Assembly (NCBI GenBank): GCA_018816735.1
Contig: JAHIVH010000102.1
Coordinates: forward strand, 1 to 64,000
Length of the DNA stretch: 64,000 bases
Reading direction: 5' to 3'
From: Pseudomonadota bacterium
GTDB taxonomy: Bacteria; Desulfobacterota; Desulfobacteria; Desulfobacterales; JAHIVH01
Shown here: piece by piece, positions 44,494 to 53,572 of the stretch
Position numbering within the stretch: the first letter of the stretch is position 1
Layout of the letters: each line of letters opens with the position of its first letter
Translations under genes and position numbers: made by a program
The notes under the pieces: model-generated
What the model was told of the DNA's origin: nothing
Databases searched by the model: none
Seen by the model: the letters and a program-made list of their open reading frames with translations, nothing else

Positions 44494-46896
44494 ATGGAAG
44501 ATGAACATAAAACGGCTGGACAGCTTTTGAAAGAATTGCAATTTGCTCGCAATCGGGTAACGGAGCTTGAGGAAGCTCCATCCAAGCGCTTGAAAGTTGA
44601 GCTGACCCTCCATAAAAGCGAAAAACACTATCGGTCCCTGTTTGAAAACATGTTAAACGGTATTGCCTATTGCCAGATGATTTTTGACCAGGGGCTTCCG
44701 CAGGATCTGATTTTTCTGGAGGTAAACAACAATTTCGAAGGGATTACCGGCTTAACCGATGTCATCGGTAAAAAATGGTCTGAGATTATCCCAGTTACGA
44801 AACAAGCTGATAAAGGACTTTTTGATTTTTTCGGCCGGGTAGTGATGACCGGAATCCCGGATAAGGAGGAGTTTTTTAATGCCGCCCGGAATCGGTGGTA
44901 TTCCATTTCGGTGTATTATCTGGAGCAGGAAAATTTTGTCATGGTGTTCGATGTCATCACCGACCGAAAGCGAAAAGAGGAGGAATTGCGTGAGAACGAG
45001 GAACGATACCGTTTAATTACCGATAATATTACCGACATCGTCATCACCGTCGACAAATCAGGACGCTACACCTTTGTCTCTCCTTCGCACAAAAAAGTGC
45101 TGGGGCGGGGAGAGGAAGTGATCGGCACCAGTGCATTTGAACATATTCACCCCGATGATAGAGACGCTCTGGTGAAAAATTTTAAAAGCGTCGTTCCTGA
45201 CATGGGCGTCGAACGGTCAGAGTATCGATACCTTCACCCCACGCGGGGATATATCTGGCTTGAATCAGAGGGGACATTCATAGACATGCGGGGTGTGCGT
45301 ACAGGTGTGGTTGCCACCCGTGAAATCACTTCCAGAAAACGCGCAGAGGAAAGTCTGAAAGAATCCGAAGAACGGTTTCGGCTGCTTTTTAATTCCATGG
45401 TTACGACTTTCTCACTTCTCGAAGCCGTATATACTGAAAACGGACAAGTTGCGGATCTGAGGTTTCTTGAGGTTAATCCTGCATTTGAACAATCGACCGG
45501 CCAAAAGGCTGACGTGTTTATCGGGAGGACTATTTGTGATCTCCGGTCGGATAATAAGGGGAAGGACTTAGTTGATCGTTTATCCGGGGTGATCCTGTCC
45601 GGTGAGCCTATATTCTTTGAAACTTATGTAGAAAGTATAGATAAACACTTAGAAACTTCGGCATATTCACCCAAGCCCGGTCAGGTCGCCGTCCTGTCGC
45701 TGGATGTCACCGAACGGAAAAAAGCAGAGGAAGAAAAGAAAAAACTCGAAGCAAGGTTACAACAGGCCTATAAAATGGAGGCCATCGGATCTCTGGCCGG
45801 GGGGATTGCCCATGATTTCAATAATATTTTGTCCGCTGTTATAGGTTTTAGTGAGCTTGCCAGGCATATGCTTGATAGTGGCGATCGTATAGATAATGAG
45901 ATCAATGAAATATATAAAGCCGGTCTCAGGGCAAGGGAGCTGGTCAAGCAGATCCTGACGTTCAGCCGTCAGGCCGATATCAAAAGAGAACCCATGGACG
46001 TGCTTCCTCATTTCAAGGAGACGCTGAAATTTTTAAGAGCTTCCCTTCCGGTAACCATTGAGATCAAGAAGGATTTCCCGGATCACGGCTGTATCATCAT
46101 GGCTGATTCCACACAGATGCATCAACTGCTCATGAATCTTTGCACCAATGCCGCCCATGCCATGAAGGATCATGGTGGGATAATCGATATTTGCGTGAGA
46201 GAAGTGGAAATGAGTGATACAGATGAATGGGGTGTCAAGCAACTCAAGCCCGGCCGTTACCTTCGATTGGACGTTTCTGATACCGGGTGCGGTATTTCTG
46301 AAGAACTTGTCAATCGCATTTTTGATCCGTTTTTCACAACCAAGAAACGCGGAGAAGGCACCGGAATGGGGCTTTCGGTCGTCCACGGCATTGTCAAGGA
46401 TATGGGGGGGACTATTTCCGTTTACAGTTATCCGGGCAAAGGCACCACGTTCAACCTGTTTTTTCCTTTGCATGAGGGAGAAACCGTCACAACCCCCTCA
46501 CCGGAACCTGCTGTAAAAACAGGCAGTGGCAGAATTCTTCTGGTGGATGATGAAGAGGGGGTTCTCGCTTCTGAACGGGGGGTTCTGGAACATCTCGGAT
46601 ACACCGTTTTATCAACAACCCGTCCAGCCGAGGCGATAGAAATGTTCACGGCAATGCCGGATCAATTCGATCTTGTCCTTACGGATTTGACGATGCCCGG
46701 GATGACAGGCCTTGAACTTTCAGAGCGGCTCAGTCAAATCAGACCGGGAATCCCCATTGTGCTGTGCACGGGATATGGCATAGGGATCACGCCACAAAAA
46801 CTGGCGGAAGCAGGTATCCGTGAAGTGGTGATAAAGCCGATGACGACCAGCGAACTGTCGGAAGCGGTGTACAGGGCGCTCAATATGGTTAATTGA
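44494..46896 (+). CDS. Multi-PAS hybrid histidine kinase with receiver
   Basis: 800 residues, no membrane helix. A short coiled coil, then three PAS domains (about 45-150, 165-285, 290-415), HisKA with His440 (GGIAHDFNNIL), HATPase_c with DVSDTGCGIS and GTGMGLSVVHGI, and a C-terminal receiver with Asp731 (LVLTDLTMPGM). A cytoplasmic sensor kinase of the NtrB-like 'HDFNN' type. RBS AAGGG before ATG. The final residues (ALNMVN) end 8 bases inside the convergent SDR, whose 3' end is missing, so the original C-terminus of the kinase may also have been altered. Confidence 0.9.
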   Translation: MEDEHKTAGQLLKELQFARNRVTELEEAPSKRLKVELTLHKSEKHYRSLFENMLNGIAYCQMIFDQGLPQDLIFLEVNNNFEGITGLTDVIGKKWSEIIPVTKQADKGLFDFFGRVVMTGIPDKEEFFNAARNRWYSISVYYLEQENFVMVFDVITDRKRKEEELRENEERYRLITDNITDIVITVDKSGRYTFVSPSHKKVLGRGEEVIGTSAFEHIHPDDRDALVKNFKSVVPDMGVERSEYRYLHPTRGYIWLESEGTFIDMRGVRTGVVATREITSRKRAEESLKESEERFRLLFNSMVTTFSLLEAVYTENGQVADLRFLEVNPAFEQSTGQKADVFIGRTICDLRSDNKGKDLVDRLSGVILSGEPIFFETYVESIDKHLETSAYSPKPGQVAVLSLDVTERKKAEEEKKKLEARLQQAYKMEAIGSLAGGIAHDFNNILSAVIGFSELARHMLDSGDRIDNEINEIYKAGLRARELVKQILTFSRQADIKREPMDVLPHFKETLKFLRASLPVTIEIKKDFPDHGCIIMADSTQMHQLLMNLCTNAAHAMKDHGGIIDICVREVEMSDTDEWGVKQLKPGRYLRLDVSDTGCGISEELVNRIFDPFFTTKKRGEGTGMGLSVVHGIVKDMGGTISVYSYPGKGTTFNLFFPLHEGETVTTPSPEPAVKTGSGRILLVDDEEGVLASERGVLEHLGYTVLSTTRPAEAIEMFTAMPDQFDLVLTDLTMPGMTGLELSERLSQIRPGIPIVLCTGYGIGITPQKLAEAGIREVVIKPMTTSELSEAVYRALNMVN

Positions 46897-47431
46897 GTTT
46901 GCAGTCACCGGCAAGCACATATATGTCACCGGTCACGTAAACCACTTTTAACTTATCTGATCTGGCGATTTTCAGGAGAAGTTTGCGGACCAGAAGATGA
47001 TGGCCCAGAACATTTGTGGCAACATGCAGTTCATAACCCTGCCGGGACCGTTCATAGGGGCGTCCGGCAATGCCGGCATTTAGAATCAGGCCATCAAGGC
47101 CCCTGCCATCATCCATGGACACTATTTTTTCAGAAAGGATTTGCATGCTGTCCAGATCGGACGTATCGGCATCACTTAAAATCGTCACGGTCGCATCCGG
47201 CCTGTGAGCCAAAATACGTTTTAAAACCGCTTTTCCTTTTTCTTCACTGCGGCAGGCGATCATGACATGGGCGCCCCATAAGGCAAGCGTTCTGGCCACT
47301 TCCGCGCCGATGCCTGACGAACCGCCTGTGACCAGAAACCGCTTTCCATCCAATAGTACTTTCTCTGCGGTCATGGCGTTTCGCTGGCACATGCACCCGG
47401 CAACACGAAAAATTCGGGATAATTGATTCAT
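46889..47431 (-). CDS. Truncated short-chain dehydrogenase (SDR)
   Basis: 180 residues, versus about 250-320 for the family. The N-terminal half is intact: GKRFLVTGGSSGIGAEVA (cofactor-binding TGxxxGIG), LILNAGIAG (NAG motif) and VATNVLGHHLLVRKLLLKIA. The chain stops right after VVYVTGDIYVLAGDCKLN, before the catalytic YxxxK, so it should be inactive. The break coincides with the end of the convergent kinase gene, consistent with a deletion between the two 3' ends. The first ~19 residues may be an extension, with MTAEKVLLDG as an alternative start. Best read as a decayed gene. Confidence 0.72.
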   Translation of the reverse strand: MNQLSRIFRVAGCMCQRNAMTAEKVLLDGKRFLVTGGSSGIGAEVARTLALWGAHVMIACRSEEKGKAVLKRILAHRPDATVTILSDADTSDLDSMQILSEKIVSMDDGRGLDGLILNAGIAGRPYERSRQGYELHVATNVLGHHLLVRKLLLKIARSDKLKVVYVTGDIYVLAGDCKLN

Positions 47432-47658
47432 CGGTTTATACCTTTTTCAAGAAAGAAGATTAAAAAACTATAAAAATCAATAGATTCAAAGAACAGATAA
47501 GTCAAGATCATAGTGCTCAATTATCAGCGTCCCTCTTTCCTTGATCCTTTATGGCAATGTATGCTAAAGAGAACCATTTTTAATGGCCCCTATGAAAAAC
47601 GCGTTTTAAGCTTTCCGGGTGAAAACGAAAAAACCGGACTCAAAGACTGGATCGACTG

Positions 47659-50298
47659 ATGAAAATCAAAACAGACAAAAGACAACCGCCAAGTGGTATA
47701 ATCCTTTTTTTGATTTTATATACGTTATTTTTGTCATGCGCTCCGGGATTGCTTTTTGCGGAAAACGGAAACAGCGCCCAGGATGTAAAGCTGAACTTTA
47801 TAAACCTGGACGCGTCCATTGATCAGGCGATTTTAAAGGAAAAAGAGGTCCTGGACAATTACAATAAAGAGCTGGCTCTGGCCAAAGAACAGGAGCGAAT
47901 CTATAAAACCGAACTTTTAACCCTGAAGGTTCAGTATTCGGTATATTCCAATCTCGTCATTATGCCGGAAACCCAGGTCAAAAGCCTTGAGCAGGCCTTT
48001 TCCGGAAATTTCTCTGTAAAGACCGTTGTCGATAACGTCCTTACCGAGGTCAAAGGGAAAATGGTCCGTGTCAAAACCCTTCTTGTCCAGACTGAAGATC
48101 AGATTATGCTCAACTCGGATCAACTCAAAAGCATCCTTTCTGATAAAAAAAACCAGTCCAAGGATTCCCTGAAACTTGATAAAAAACTCAAAGGACTTCT
48201 CGACCTATTGAACAAAAAAAAGGAGGTCCTGTCCAAACTTTCTGATATCTACGAAGGCTATTTCAACCAATACACGGACCTAAAAAAGCAGTTCACCGCC
48301 TTGACGTCTACCTTTGAACGCGAGATCAAAATCAGAAAAAAGCAGGACCTTTTTCAGCGCAAAACAAATGTGCTGTTTACCAAAAATACGCAAGAGATGG
48401 TGACGGATTTGAGGGCGTTGCTGAGCCTGCCCCGTGTGTTGTTGACCCAGGACTACTGGACAGAGGCTCTGGGGATCAATAAAACATCGGATTATTCAAA
48501 CATAGTGATCATGGCCCTTTTGTTTGTGTTTTTGCAATACATTCTGTTCAAAGGGTACAAGGGATTCATCCTTTTAAAAGCCAAAGCCTTTTTTGAGAAA
48601 TCCATCCGGGCAAAAACCACGCTTGCACTTATCGAGAGGTCCTTGTTTCTCACCGCAAATATTTTTTTTCTGATGGTATGCGACTATTTTTTCCATATCC
48701 AGGTGAAATTCCCTTTAATTGAGCTTATAGAACAATTACTGACCGTGATTCTTCTGAGTCGGTGGGCCTTTGATTTCTTGCGGCTTTACCCCATGCCGGA
48801 CGGTGGGTTTCCTTCAGAAGCACTGCTACGCCGAATGCGGAGACTGGTACGCCTGGCCCGCTATTTTTCTTTGTTTTACCTTATAAGCATATGGCTGATA
48901 GACCCTGAGAACGTCCTTCTCGTGATCATACGCATGGGGATTGCCACTGTTTTTTACATCGAGCTGTATCGCCTTAGAAAAGTCATGGTATCATGTGAGG
49001 GCACGTCCAAAGTCCCTTCCCGAATAAAAAATGTCATATGTTCTTTGCCCATGGCAGGTTATGCGTTCCTGTTCTCAGGATTGATTATGGAACTTAGCGG
49101 GTACTCCCAATTGGCCCTTTTCCTTTCCATATCCCTGGGAAAGACCCTCCTGGTGGCGATGTGGAGCAGTCTCTTTTTCCAGAACCTTCTGGAGTTCAAA
49201 CGAAAGAAGCACATATCAACTGAAAAAACCAGTGATGACCTGGGTATGCCAACATTGAACATGCATTGGTTTTTCACAATCGTTTACTCCCTGATCTGGT
49301 TTATCTTCTCTCTGGTGGGATTCATATATGTATGGGGGGGAAAACAGGCTGTGATCCAGGGTGTTTACTCCTGGTACACCACGCCTTTCCAGGTGGGAAA
49401 CATGAGTTTCAGTCTTAAAAATTTTTCGGTGGCCCTTGTCTTTCTGATGCTCACCCATTTGGTGGCCAAGGCCTGGCGCGAGCTGTTCCAAAAAAAACTG
49501 TTAAACGACAGTGGGATGGATATCGGCCTTCAGGAATCCATCACCACCATCAGCGTATATCTGATCTGGGCAGCCGGGACGCTCATGGCTTTGAACGCGT
49601 TTGGCCTGAACATGACATCCATCACCGTTGTACTGGGTGCCCTGGGTATTGGAATCGGTTTTGGACTGCAGAATATCTTCAATAATTTTTTAAGTGGCAT
49701 TATCTTGCTGTTTGAACGTCCCATCCAGGTGGGGGATGATGTGGAGGTCAACGGTACCTGGGCCAATGTCAAAAAGATCAACGTACGATCCACGGTCGTC
49801 CAGACCTATGACAATGCCACCCTGATCATTCCCAATTCGGATTTTATCAGTGCCCAGGTCACCAACTGGAGTTTCAAGGACAAGCGCATCCGGCGTAATA
49901 TCGTTGTTGGCGTGGCGTATGGATCGGATCTGATGATGGTTCAATCGAGCCTGCTTGAAGCGGCGGAAAAGACCCAACGCGTCCTCAAACTGCCCAAACC
50001 CGATGTGATCTTCAAGGATTTTGGAGACAATTCCCTGATTTTCGTTTTAAGGCTCTGGACACGGGTCGACTATTTTTATACGGTGGAATCTGCTGTCCGG
50101 TTTGAAATAGACCGGTTATTTCGGGAGAGAAAAATCGAAATCTCCTTTCCTCAAAGAGATCTCCACATCCGCTCAATGGATCCGGAACTTCTATTCAAGC
50201 ATACCGAAATCAGTTCTTCTCCTAAATTGAACACGGATAAAAAAATTGACCGGACAACGCCTCAATCTCTTCCCCCTTTGCCTAAAATTGAAAAATGA
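47659..50298 (+). CDS. Large MscS-family mechanosensitive channel (MscK-like)
   Basis: 879 residues. Signal peptide or anchor (about 10-33), a coiled-coil-rich N-terminal region (about 40-260) predicted in the periplasm, then several membrane helices (about 280-620) and the MscS core: pore helix SITVVLGALGIGIGFGLQNI, FNNFLSGIILLFERPIQVGD, then the beta domain with VNVRSTVV-like KKINVRSTVVQTYDNATLII. The pattern is like MscK/YbdG large channels that release solute under osmotic shock. It lies 78 bases upstream of mlaE on the same strand; a shared transcript is possible. Confidence 0.92.
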   Translation: MKIKTDKRQPPSGIILFLILYTLFLSCAPGLLFAENGNSAQDVKLNFINLDASIDQAILKEKEVLDNYNKELALAKEQERIYKTELLTLKVQYSVYSNLVIMPETQVKSLEQAFSGNFSVKTVVDNVLTEVKGKMVRVKTLLVQTEDQIMLNSDQLKSILSDKKNQSKDSLKLDKKLKGLLDLLNKKKEVLSKLSDIYEGYFNQYTDLKKQFTALTSTFEREIKIRKKQDLFQRKTNVLFTKNTQEMVTDLRALLSLPRVLLTQDYWTEALGINKTSDYSNIVIMALLFVFLQYILFKGYKGFILLKAKAFFEKSIRAKTTLALIERSLFLTANIFFLMVCDYFFHIQVKFPLIELIEQLLTVILLSRWAFDFLRLYPMPDGGFPSEALLRRMRRLVRLARYFSLFYLISIWLIDPENVLLVIIRMGIATVFYIELYRLRKVMVSCEGTSKVPSRIKNVICSLPMAGYAFLFSGLIMELSGYSQLALFLSISLGKTLLVAMWSSLFFQNLLEFKRKKHISTEKTSDDLGMPTLNMHWFFTIVYSLIWFIFSLVGFIYVWGGKQAVIQGVYSWYTTPFQVGNMSFSLKNFSVALVFLMLTHLVAKAWRELFQKKLLNDSGMDIGLQESITTISVYLIWAAGTLMALNAFGLNMTSITVVLGALGIGIGFGLQNIFNNFLSGIILLFERPIQVGDDVEVNGTWANVKKINVRSTVVQTYDNATLIIPNSDFISAQVTNWSFKDKRIRRNIVVGVAYGSDLMMVQSSLLEAAEKTQRVLKLPKPDVIFKDFGDNSLIFVLRLWTRVDYFYTVESAVRFEIDRLFRERKIEISFPQRDLHIRSMDPELLFKHTEISSSPKLNTDKKIDRTTPQSLPPLPKIEK

Positions 50299-50376
50299 TG
50301 TTGTGTCTTGAAATATATAGTAAACCTGTTAGGATGACGGAAAAATCATGATTTTAACGGCAGCGAGGGCTTGTGA

Positions 50377-51018
50377 ATGCCATCTGAACAGCTCATCAAT
50401 CCATTGAAAATACTTAATACCATCGGTAGACAGACGATAGACATCGTCAATCATATGGGCGCAGTGGTGATTTTTTTCAGCCATGGATTTGTCCGGATTT
50501 TCCGGAAAAAACAGTGGCGGCAGATTGTGCAGCAGATATACTATATCGGCGCCACGTCATCGGCCATCGTCGCGGTGGTCGGATTGTTCACGGGGATGGT
50601 TTTGGGGCTCCAGCTGTATTATACGCTCATCAAATTCGGATCAGTGGGGGTTGTGGGGGCAGCCGTCTCTCTTTCCATCATTCGCGAGCTCGGGCCGGTA
50701 CTCATGGCCATCATGATCACCGCCCGGGCGGGATCGGCAATGACTGCGGAAATCGGCATCCAGCGGATTTCGGAACAAATTGACGCCCTGTACACCATGC
50801 GGATCGACCCCGTAAAGTTTCTCATCAGTCCGCGGATTGCCGCATCTATTATCAGTTTCCCGATATTGACTGCTTTTTTCGACCTCTTAGGTATTCTGGG
50901 CGGTTGGTTTTCCGCCGTTCTGCTTTTGGGTGTTAATGAAGGGGCCTATTTCCATCGGGTGCGGTCATCCCTGGAGATGATTGATATTCAGGGCGGATTC
51001 ATCAAAAGGATGTTGTAA
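50377..51018 (+). CDS. mlaE: MlaE-type ABC permease, truncated at the C-terminus
   Basis: Inner-membrane permease of the Mla phospholipid transport system. 213 residues, about 45-50 short of the family (about 260). The family segment ELGPVLMAIMITARAGSAMT is intact, and the chain then runs normally to DIQGGFIK, which matches the 'D...GLIKS' step before the last helix, but ends four residues later in RML. The last membrane helix is lost. The bases right after GFIK read, in the next frame, as the N-terminus of MlaF (KDVVKRFNGKTVLD), so the stop comes from a junction and not a point mutation. Confidence 0.85.
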   Translation: MPSEQLINPLKILNTIGRQTIDIVNHMGAVVIFFSHGFVRIFRKKQWRQIVQQIYYIGATSSAIVAVVGLFTGMVLGLQLYYTLIKFGSVGVVGAAVSLSIIRELGPVLMAIMITARAGSAMTAEIGIQRISEQIDALYTMRIDPVKFLISPRIAASIISFPILTAFFDLLGILGGWFSAVLLLGVNEGAYFHRVRSSLEMIDIQGGFIKRML

Positions 51019-51056
51019 AACGATTCAATGGCAAAACGGTCCTGGATCATGTCAAT

Positions 51057-52232
51057 ATGGCCATTTACAGGAATCAGGTGACGACCATCATCGGAAAAAG
51101 CGGGACCGGGAAAAGCGTTCTGCTTAAACACATCGCAGGTCTTCTCAGCCCGGATGAAGGAGAGATTTTTCATACAGGCAACCCTTTAAAAAAAATGAAA
51201 GAGAATGGCGAGTGGGACCGTTATCGGAAAAGTATCAGCTACATGTTCCAGGGAAACGCCCTGTTTGATTCCATGACCGTATTTGAAAATGTGGCCCTGC
51301 CGTTGCGGCAGACAACAAATTTCAAGAAAAAAGAGATAGAAGAAAAAGTGATGATGCGGTTAGGCCAGATCGAACTGGCCGAAGTCATCGACAGATACCC
51401 TTCCGAACTGTCAGGCGGCATGCAGAAACGGGTGGCATTGGCCCGGGCCCTGGTGACCGACCCCGAGATCATTCTTTTTGACGAGCCCACGACCGGCCAG
51501 GATATGGTTCGCAGGAACGTGATCCTGAGCATGATTGCCCATTATAAAAAGCAACTCGGATTTACCGCGATTCTGATCAGCCATGACATACCGGATGTAT
51601 TGTTCATTTCAGACCGGGTTATTCTTCTCTGGGAGGGACGGGTGGCGTTTCAGGGTGCGTACGAGGATACGATAAAATTGAAACATCCGATGATCGATGA
51701 ATTTTTGCAGAGCATTGAGGGGTTTAAGGATGAATTGACCGGCCTGCTTTCCAAACAGATGTTTAATTCCCGGTATGCCATGACGTTTGGTGTAAAACAG
51801 AAAGGATTTGCCGGGGCGGCCATCCTGTTTGACGTTAATTTCACCAACCTGGTTGAACATTTGGGCCATCAGGCGGCCATCGATGTGGTGAAAACCCTTG
51901 GCGAACACATTAACCACTATATGGGGGCGATCGACGGATTCTCGACCCGGCAGCGTACCGGACAGATTATCACAATTCTCCCGCACATCACGAGCGACGA
52001 GGCCCGTCAGTTTGTAGCCGATCTCGCAAAAAAACTGCAGGAAGACGCCCTGCCGTCCATCCAGTCTGTCATGCAGGCCAAAGCCAGAATGGATACATGC
52101 TTTGAGATCTCCGTTCTTGCAGGGATTACGGAAGCTGATTTCAGTGATGATATAGAAAAAATTTTAAGCAACGCCCGGTCAGACCAAAAAATAATTGCCG
52201 AATATCAATGCACCAGGGAGGATGCCGCATGA
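51057..52232 (+). CDS. mlaF: MlaF-type ABC ATPase with C-terminal degenerate GGDEF-like domain
   Basis: 391 residues as called. Walker A GKSGTGKSVLLKH, signature SGGMQKRVALARAL, Walker B IILFDEPTTGQD. The frame stays open upstream to 50985 and encodes KDVVKRFNGKTVLDHVN, the usual MlaF N-terminus with the A-loop, but no start codon occurs before ATG 51057, so the first strand is probably not translated. After the ATPase (about 1-225) comes a domain of about 160 residues (AAILFDVNFTNLVEHLGHQA, then RTGQIITILP) that resembles a diguanylate cyclase domain without its GGDEF signature. It overlaps the next start in ATGA. Confidence 0.85.
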   Translation: MAIYRNQVTTIIGKSGTGKSVLLKHIAGLLSPDEGEIFHTGNPLKKMKENGEWDRYRKSISYMFQGNALFDSMTVFENVALPLRQTTNFKKKEIEEKVMMRLGQIELAEVIDRYPSELSGGMQKRVALARALVTDPEIILFDEPTTGQDMVRRNVILSMIAHYKKQLGFTAILISHDIPDVLFISDRVILLWEGRVAFQGAYEDTIKLKHPMIDEFLQSIEGFKDELTGLLSKQMFNSRYAMTFGVKQKGFAGAAILFDVNFTNLVEHLGHQAAIDVVKTLGEHINHYMGAIDGFSTRQRTGQIITILPHITSDEARQFVADLAKKLQEDALPSIQSVMQAKARMDTCFEISVLAGITEADFSDDIEKILSNARSDQKIIAEYQCTREDAA

Positions 52233-52879
52233 AACGATATGCAATGGAAACAGTCGTGGGAGGATTTGTGGTAATAGGAATCATCTGCTTGGGATATATG
52301 ACGATCAGTCTTGGAAAAGCTGACATATTCAGGGATGATGAATTCAGGTTGTTTGCCCGGTTCACATCGGTTTCGGGATTAAGGACCGGCAGTCCGGTTG
52401 AAATCTACGGCATTGATGCCGGGAGCGTTGAAAGCCTTTCAATCGATGAGAATAAAGCCATGGCCGTGGTTGAAATGAAATTGAAAAAAGGAATGACGGT
52501 ATATGACGACAGCAGCGCGGCCATCAAGACAGCCGGATTGATCGGGGATAAACTTGTAAAGTTTGTTTTGCTTTACAAAAAACTTCTTAAAAATACCTAT
52601 GCGGATAGAATTGTTTCCTACAACAATGAAACCATTCAGTTCGGAAAAGAAATTGTTCTTAAAGCGAACACCACGGAGGTGGAGACGGCCATCAAGACGG
52701 ATACTGCCGATGTTTCGATTAATTACAGGATGATGCAGAAAGACGGTGCGTGGCGTGTATATGATGTCGTCATCGAGGGCGTGAGCCTCATCAACAATTA
52801 TCGCACCCAGTTTCGAGAGATACTGGCCAATAATACGCCGGCCGGCCTGATAGAAATTTTGAAGAAGAAAGTGGAGTAA
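52229..52879 (+). CDS. MlaD-MlaC chimera (MCE N-terminus joined to MlaC C-terminus)
   Basis: 216 residues from ATG 52229 (GGGAGG upstream; ATGA overlap with mlaF). Residues 1-110 are MlaD: one membrane helix (METVVGGFVVIGIICLG) and an MCE domain (SPVEIYGIDAGSVESL to AAIKTAGLIGDK). From about 111 the sequence is MlaC: LLYKKLLKNTYADRIVSYNN, GAWRVYDVVIEGVSLINNYR, FREIL and a final LIEILKKK. The MlaD tail and the MlaC signal peptide and N-terminal part are absent. The fusion is in frame, so it is either a deletion product or a natural chimera. Its topology would still put the MlaC part in the periplasm. Confidence 0.8.
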   Translation: MKRYAMETVVGGFVVIGIICLGYMTISLGKADIFRDDEFRLFARFTSVSGLRTGSPVEIYGIDAGSVESLSIDENKAMAVVEMKLKKGMTVYDDSSAAIKTAGLIGDKLVKFVLLYKKLLKNTYADRIVSYNNETIQFGKEIVLKANTTEVETAIKTDTADVSINYRMMQKDGAWRVYDVVIEGVSLINNYRTQFREILANNTPAGLIEILKKKVE

Positions 52880-52977
52880 TCAAGGAAGCGGTGATTTAAG
52901 CTGGGTGATGGACGGGGAAAAAAAAGGCGTTTCGGCCTTGAGCCAGCATAATCATAAGGAGAATTCCTGAAATCGGG

Positions 52978-53325
52978 TTAATGTTGGTTAGGATGTTTTG
53001 CAGTTGTATTTTTAGTGACCATCATGATTTTGTATTTTTGGACCCTGCCTGCGCTCATGAACATTAGGTGAGCGGTAATGGTGATTCCAGCTGCGAAACC
53101 GCCGAAACCGATGGCTATGGTTTGAAAAAATACAGCCACGAAAGCGCCAGTCAGTCCGAACACCGCTGCGACCAACCAATTCATCCAGGCTGGTTGCAAA
53201 CCGAAATACTGCTGCGCCATTTGCAAGCCAGCCACAAAGCCTACACAACCGATAAAAAGCCAAAACAGTTTTCGCCCCAATGCCAAAAGCATGATTCCAA
53301 TTATATAATAGAAAATCTCAATCAT
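52978..53325 (-). CDS. Small multi-pass membrane protein, probably C-terminally altered
   Basis: 115 residues with about four hydrophobic helices: IEIFYYIIGIMLLALG, LFWLFIGCVGFVAGLQMA, WLVAAVFGLTGAFVAVFF and IAIGFGGFAAGITITAHLMF. The pattern resembles DUF4203/TMEM198-like proteins. The last ~25 residues (RVQKYKIMMVTKNTTAKHPN) are polar and basic, where homologues as I recall them continue with another helix; this may be a junction or frameshift. Good RBS (AGGAGG) before ATG 53325. It lies just downstream of the mla locus on the opposite strand. Function unknown. Confidence 0.6.
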   Translation of the reverse strand: MIEIFYYIIGIMLLALGRKLFWLFIGCVGFVAGLQMAQQYFGLQPAWMNWLVAAVFGLTGAFVAVFFQTIAIGFGGFAAGITITAHLMFMSAGRVQKYKIMMVTKNTTAKHPNQH

Positions 53326-53572
53326 CTAAACCTCCTAAAAAGGTACCGATCAAAACCGTAGCATATCTTTCAACAAAACCTTCCTTATTTTTTATCCAAT
53401 CCATATGAATTTTTGAAACAGGCATTCGACGCTTTCAATCAATGGTTATTTGGTGTATATCAAATATGCAGTTGATAATTAGATGCCAATTCCCTACGGG
53501 ATTTAAAAGTGACTATCGCCTAAGTAATGGTTTTATTTTTCTTCAACGATGCAGCGGAGGGCAAAAATATTC

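Noticed and set aside
47562-47577. Sigma-54-like element before the MscS gene
   Set aside because: TGGCAA and TGCT are present, but the GG-to-GC spacing is 8 bases instead of 10, which abolishes recognition.
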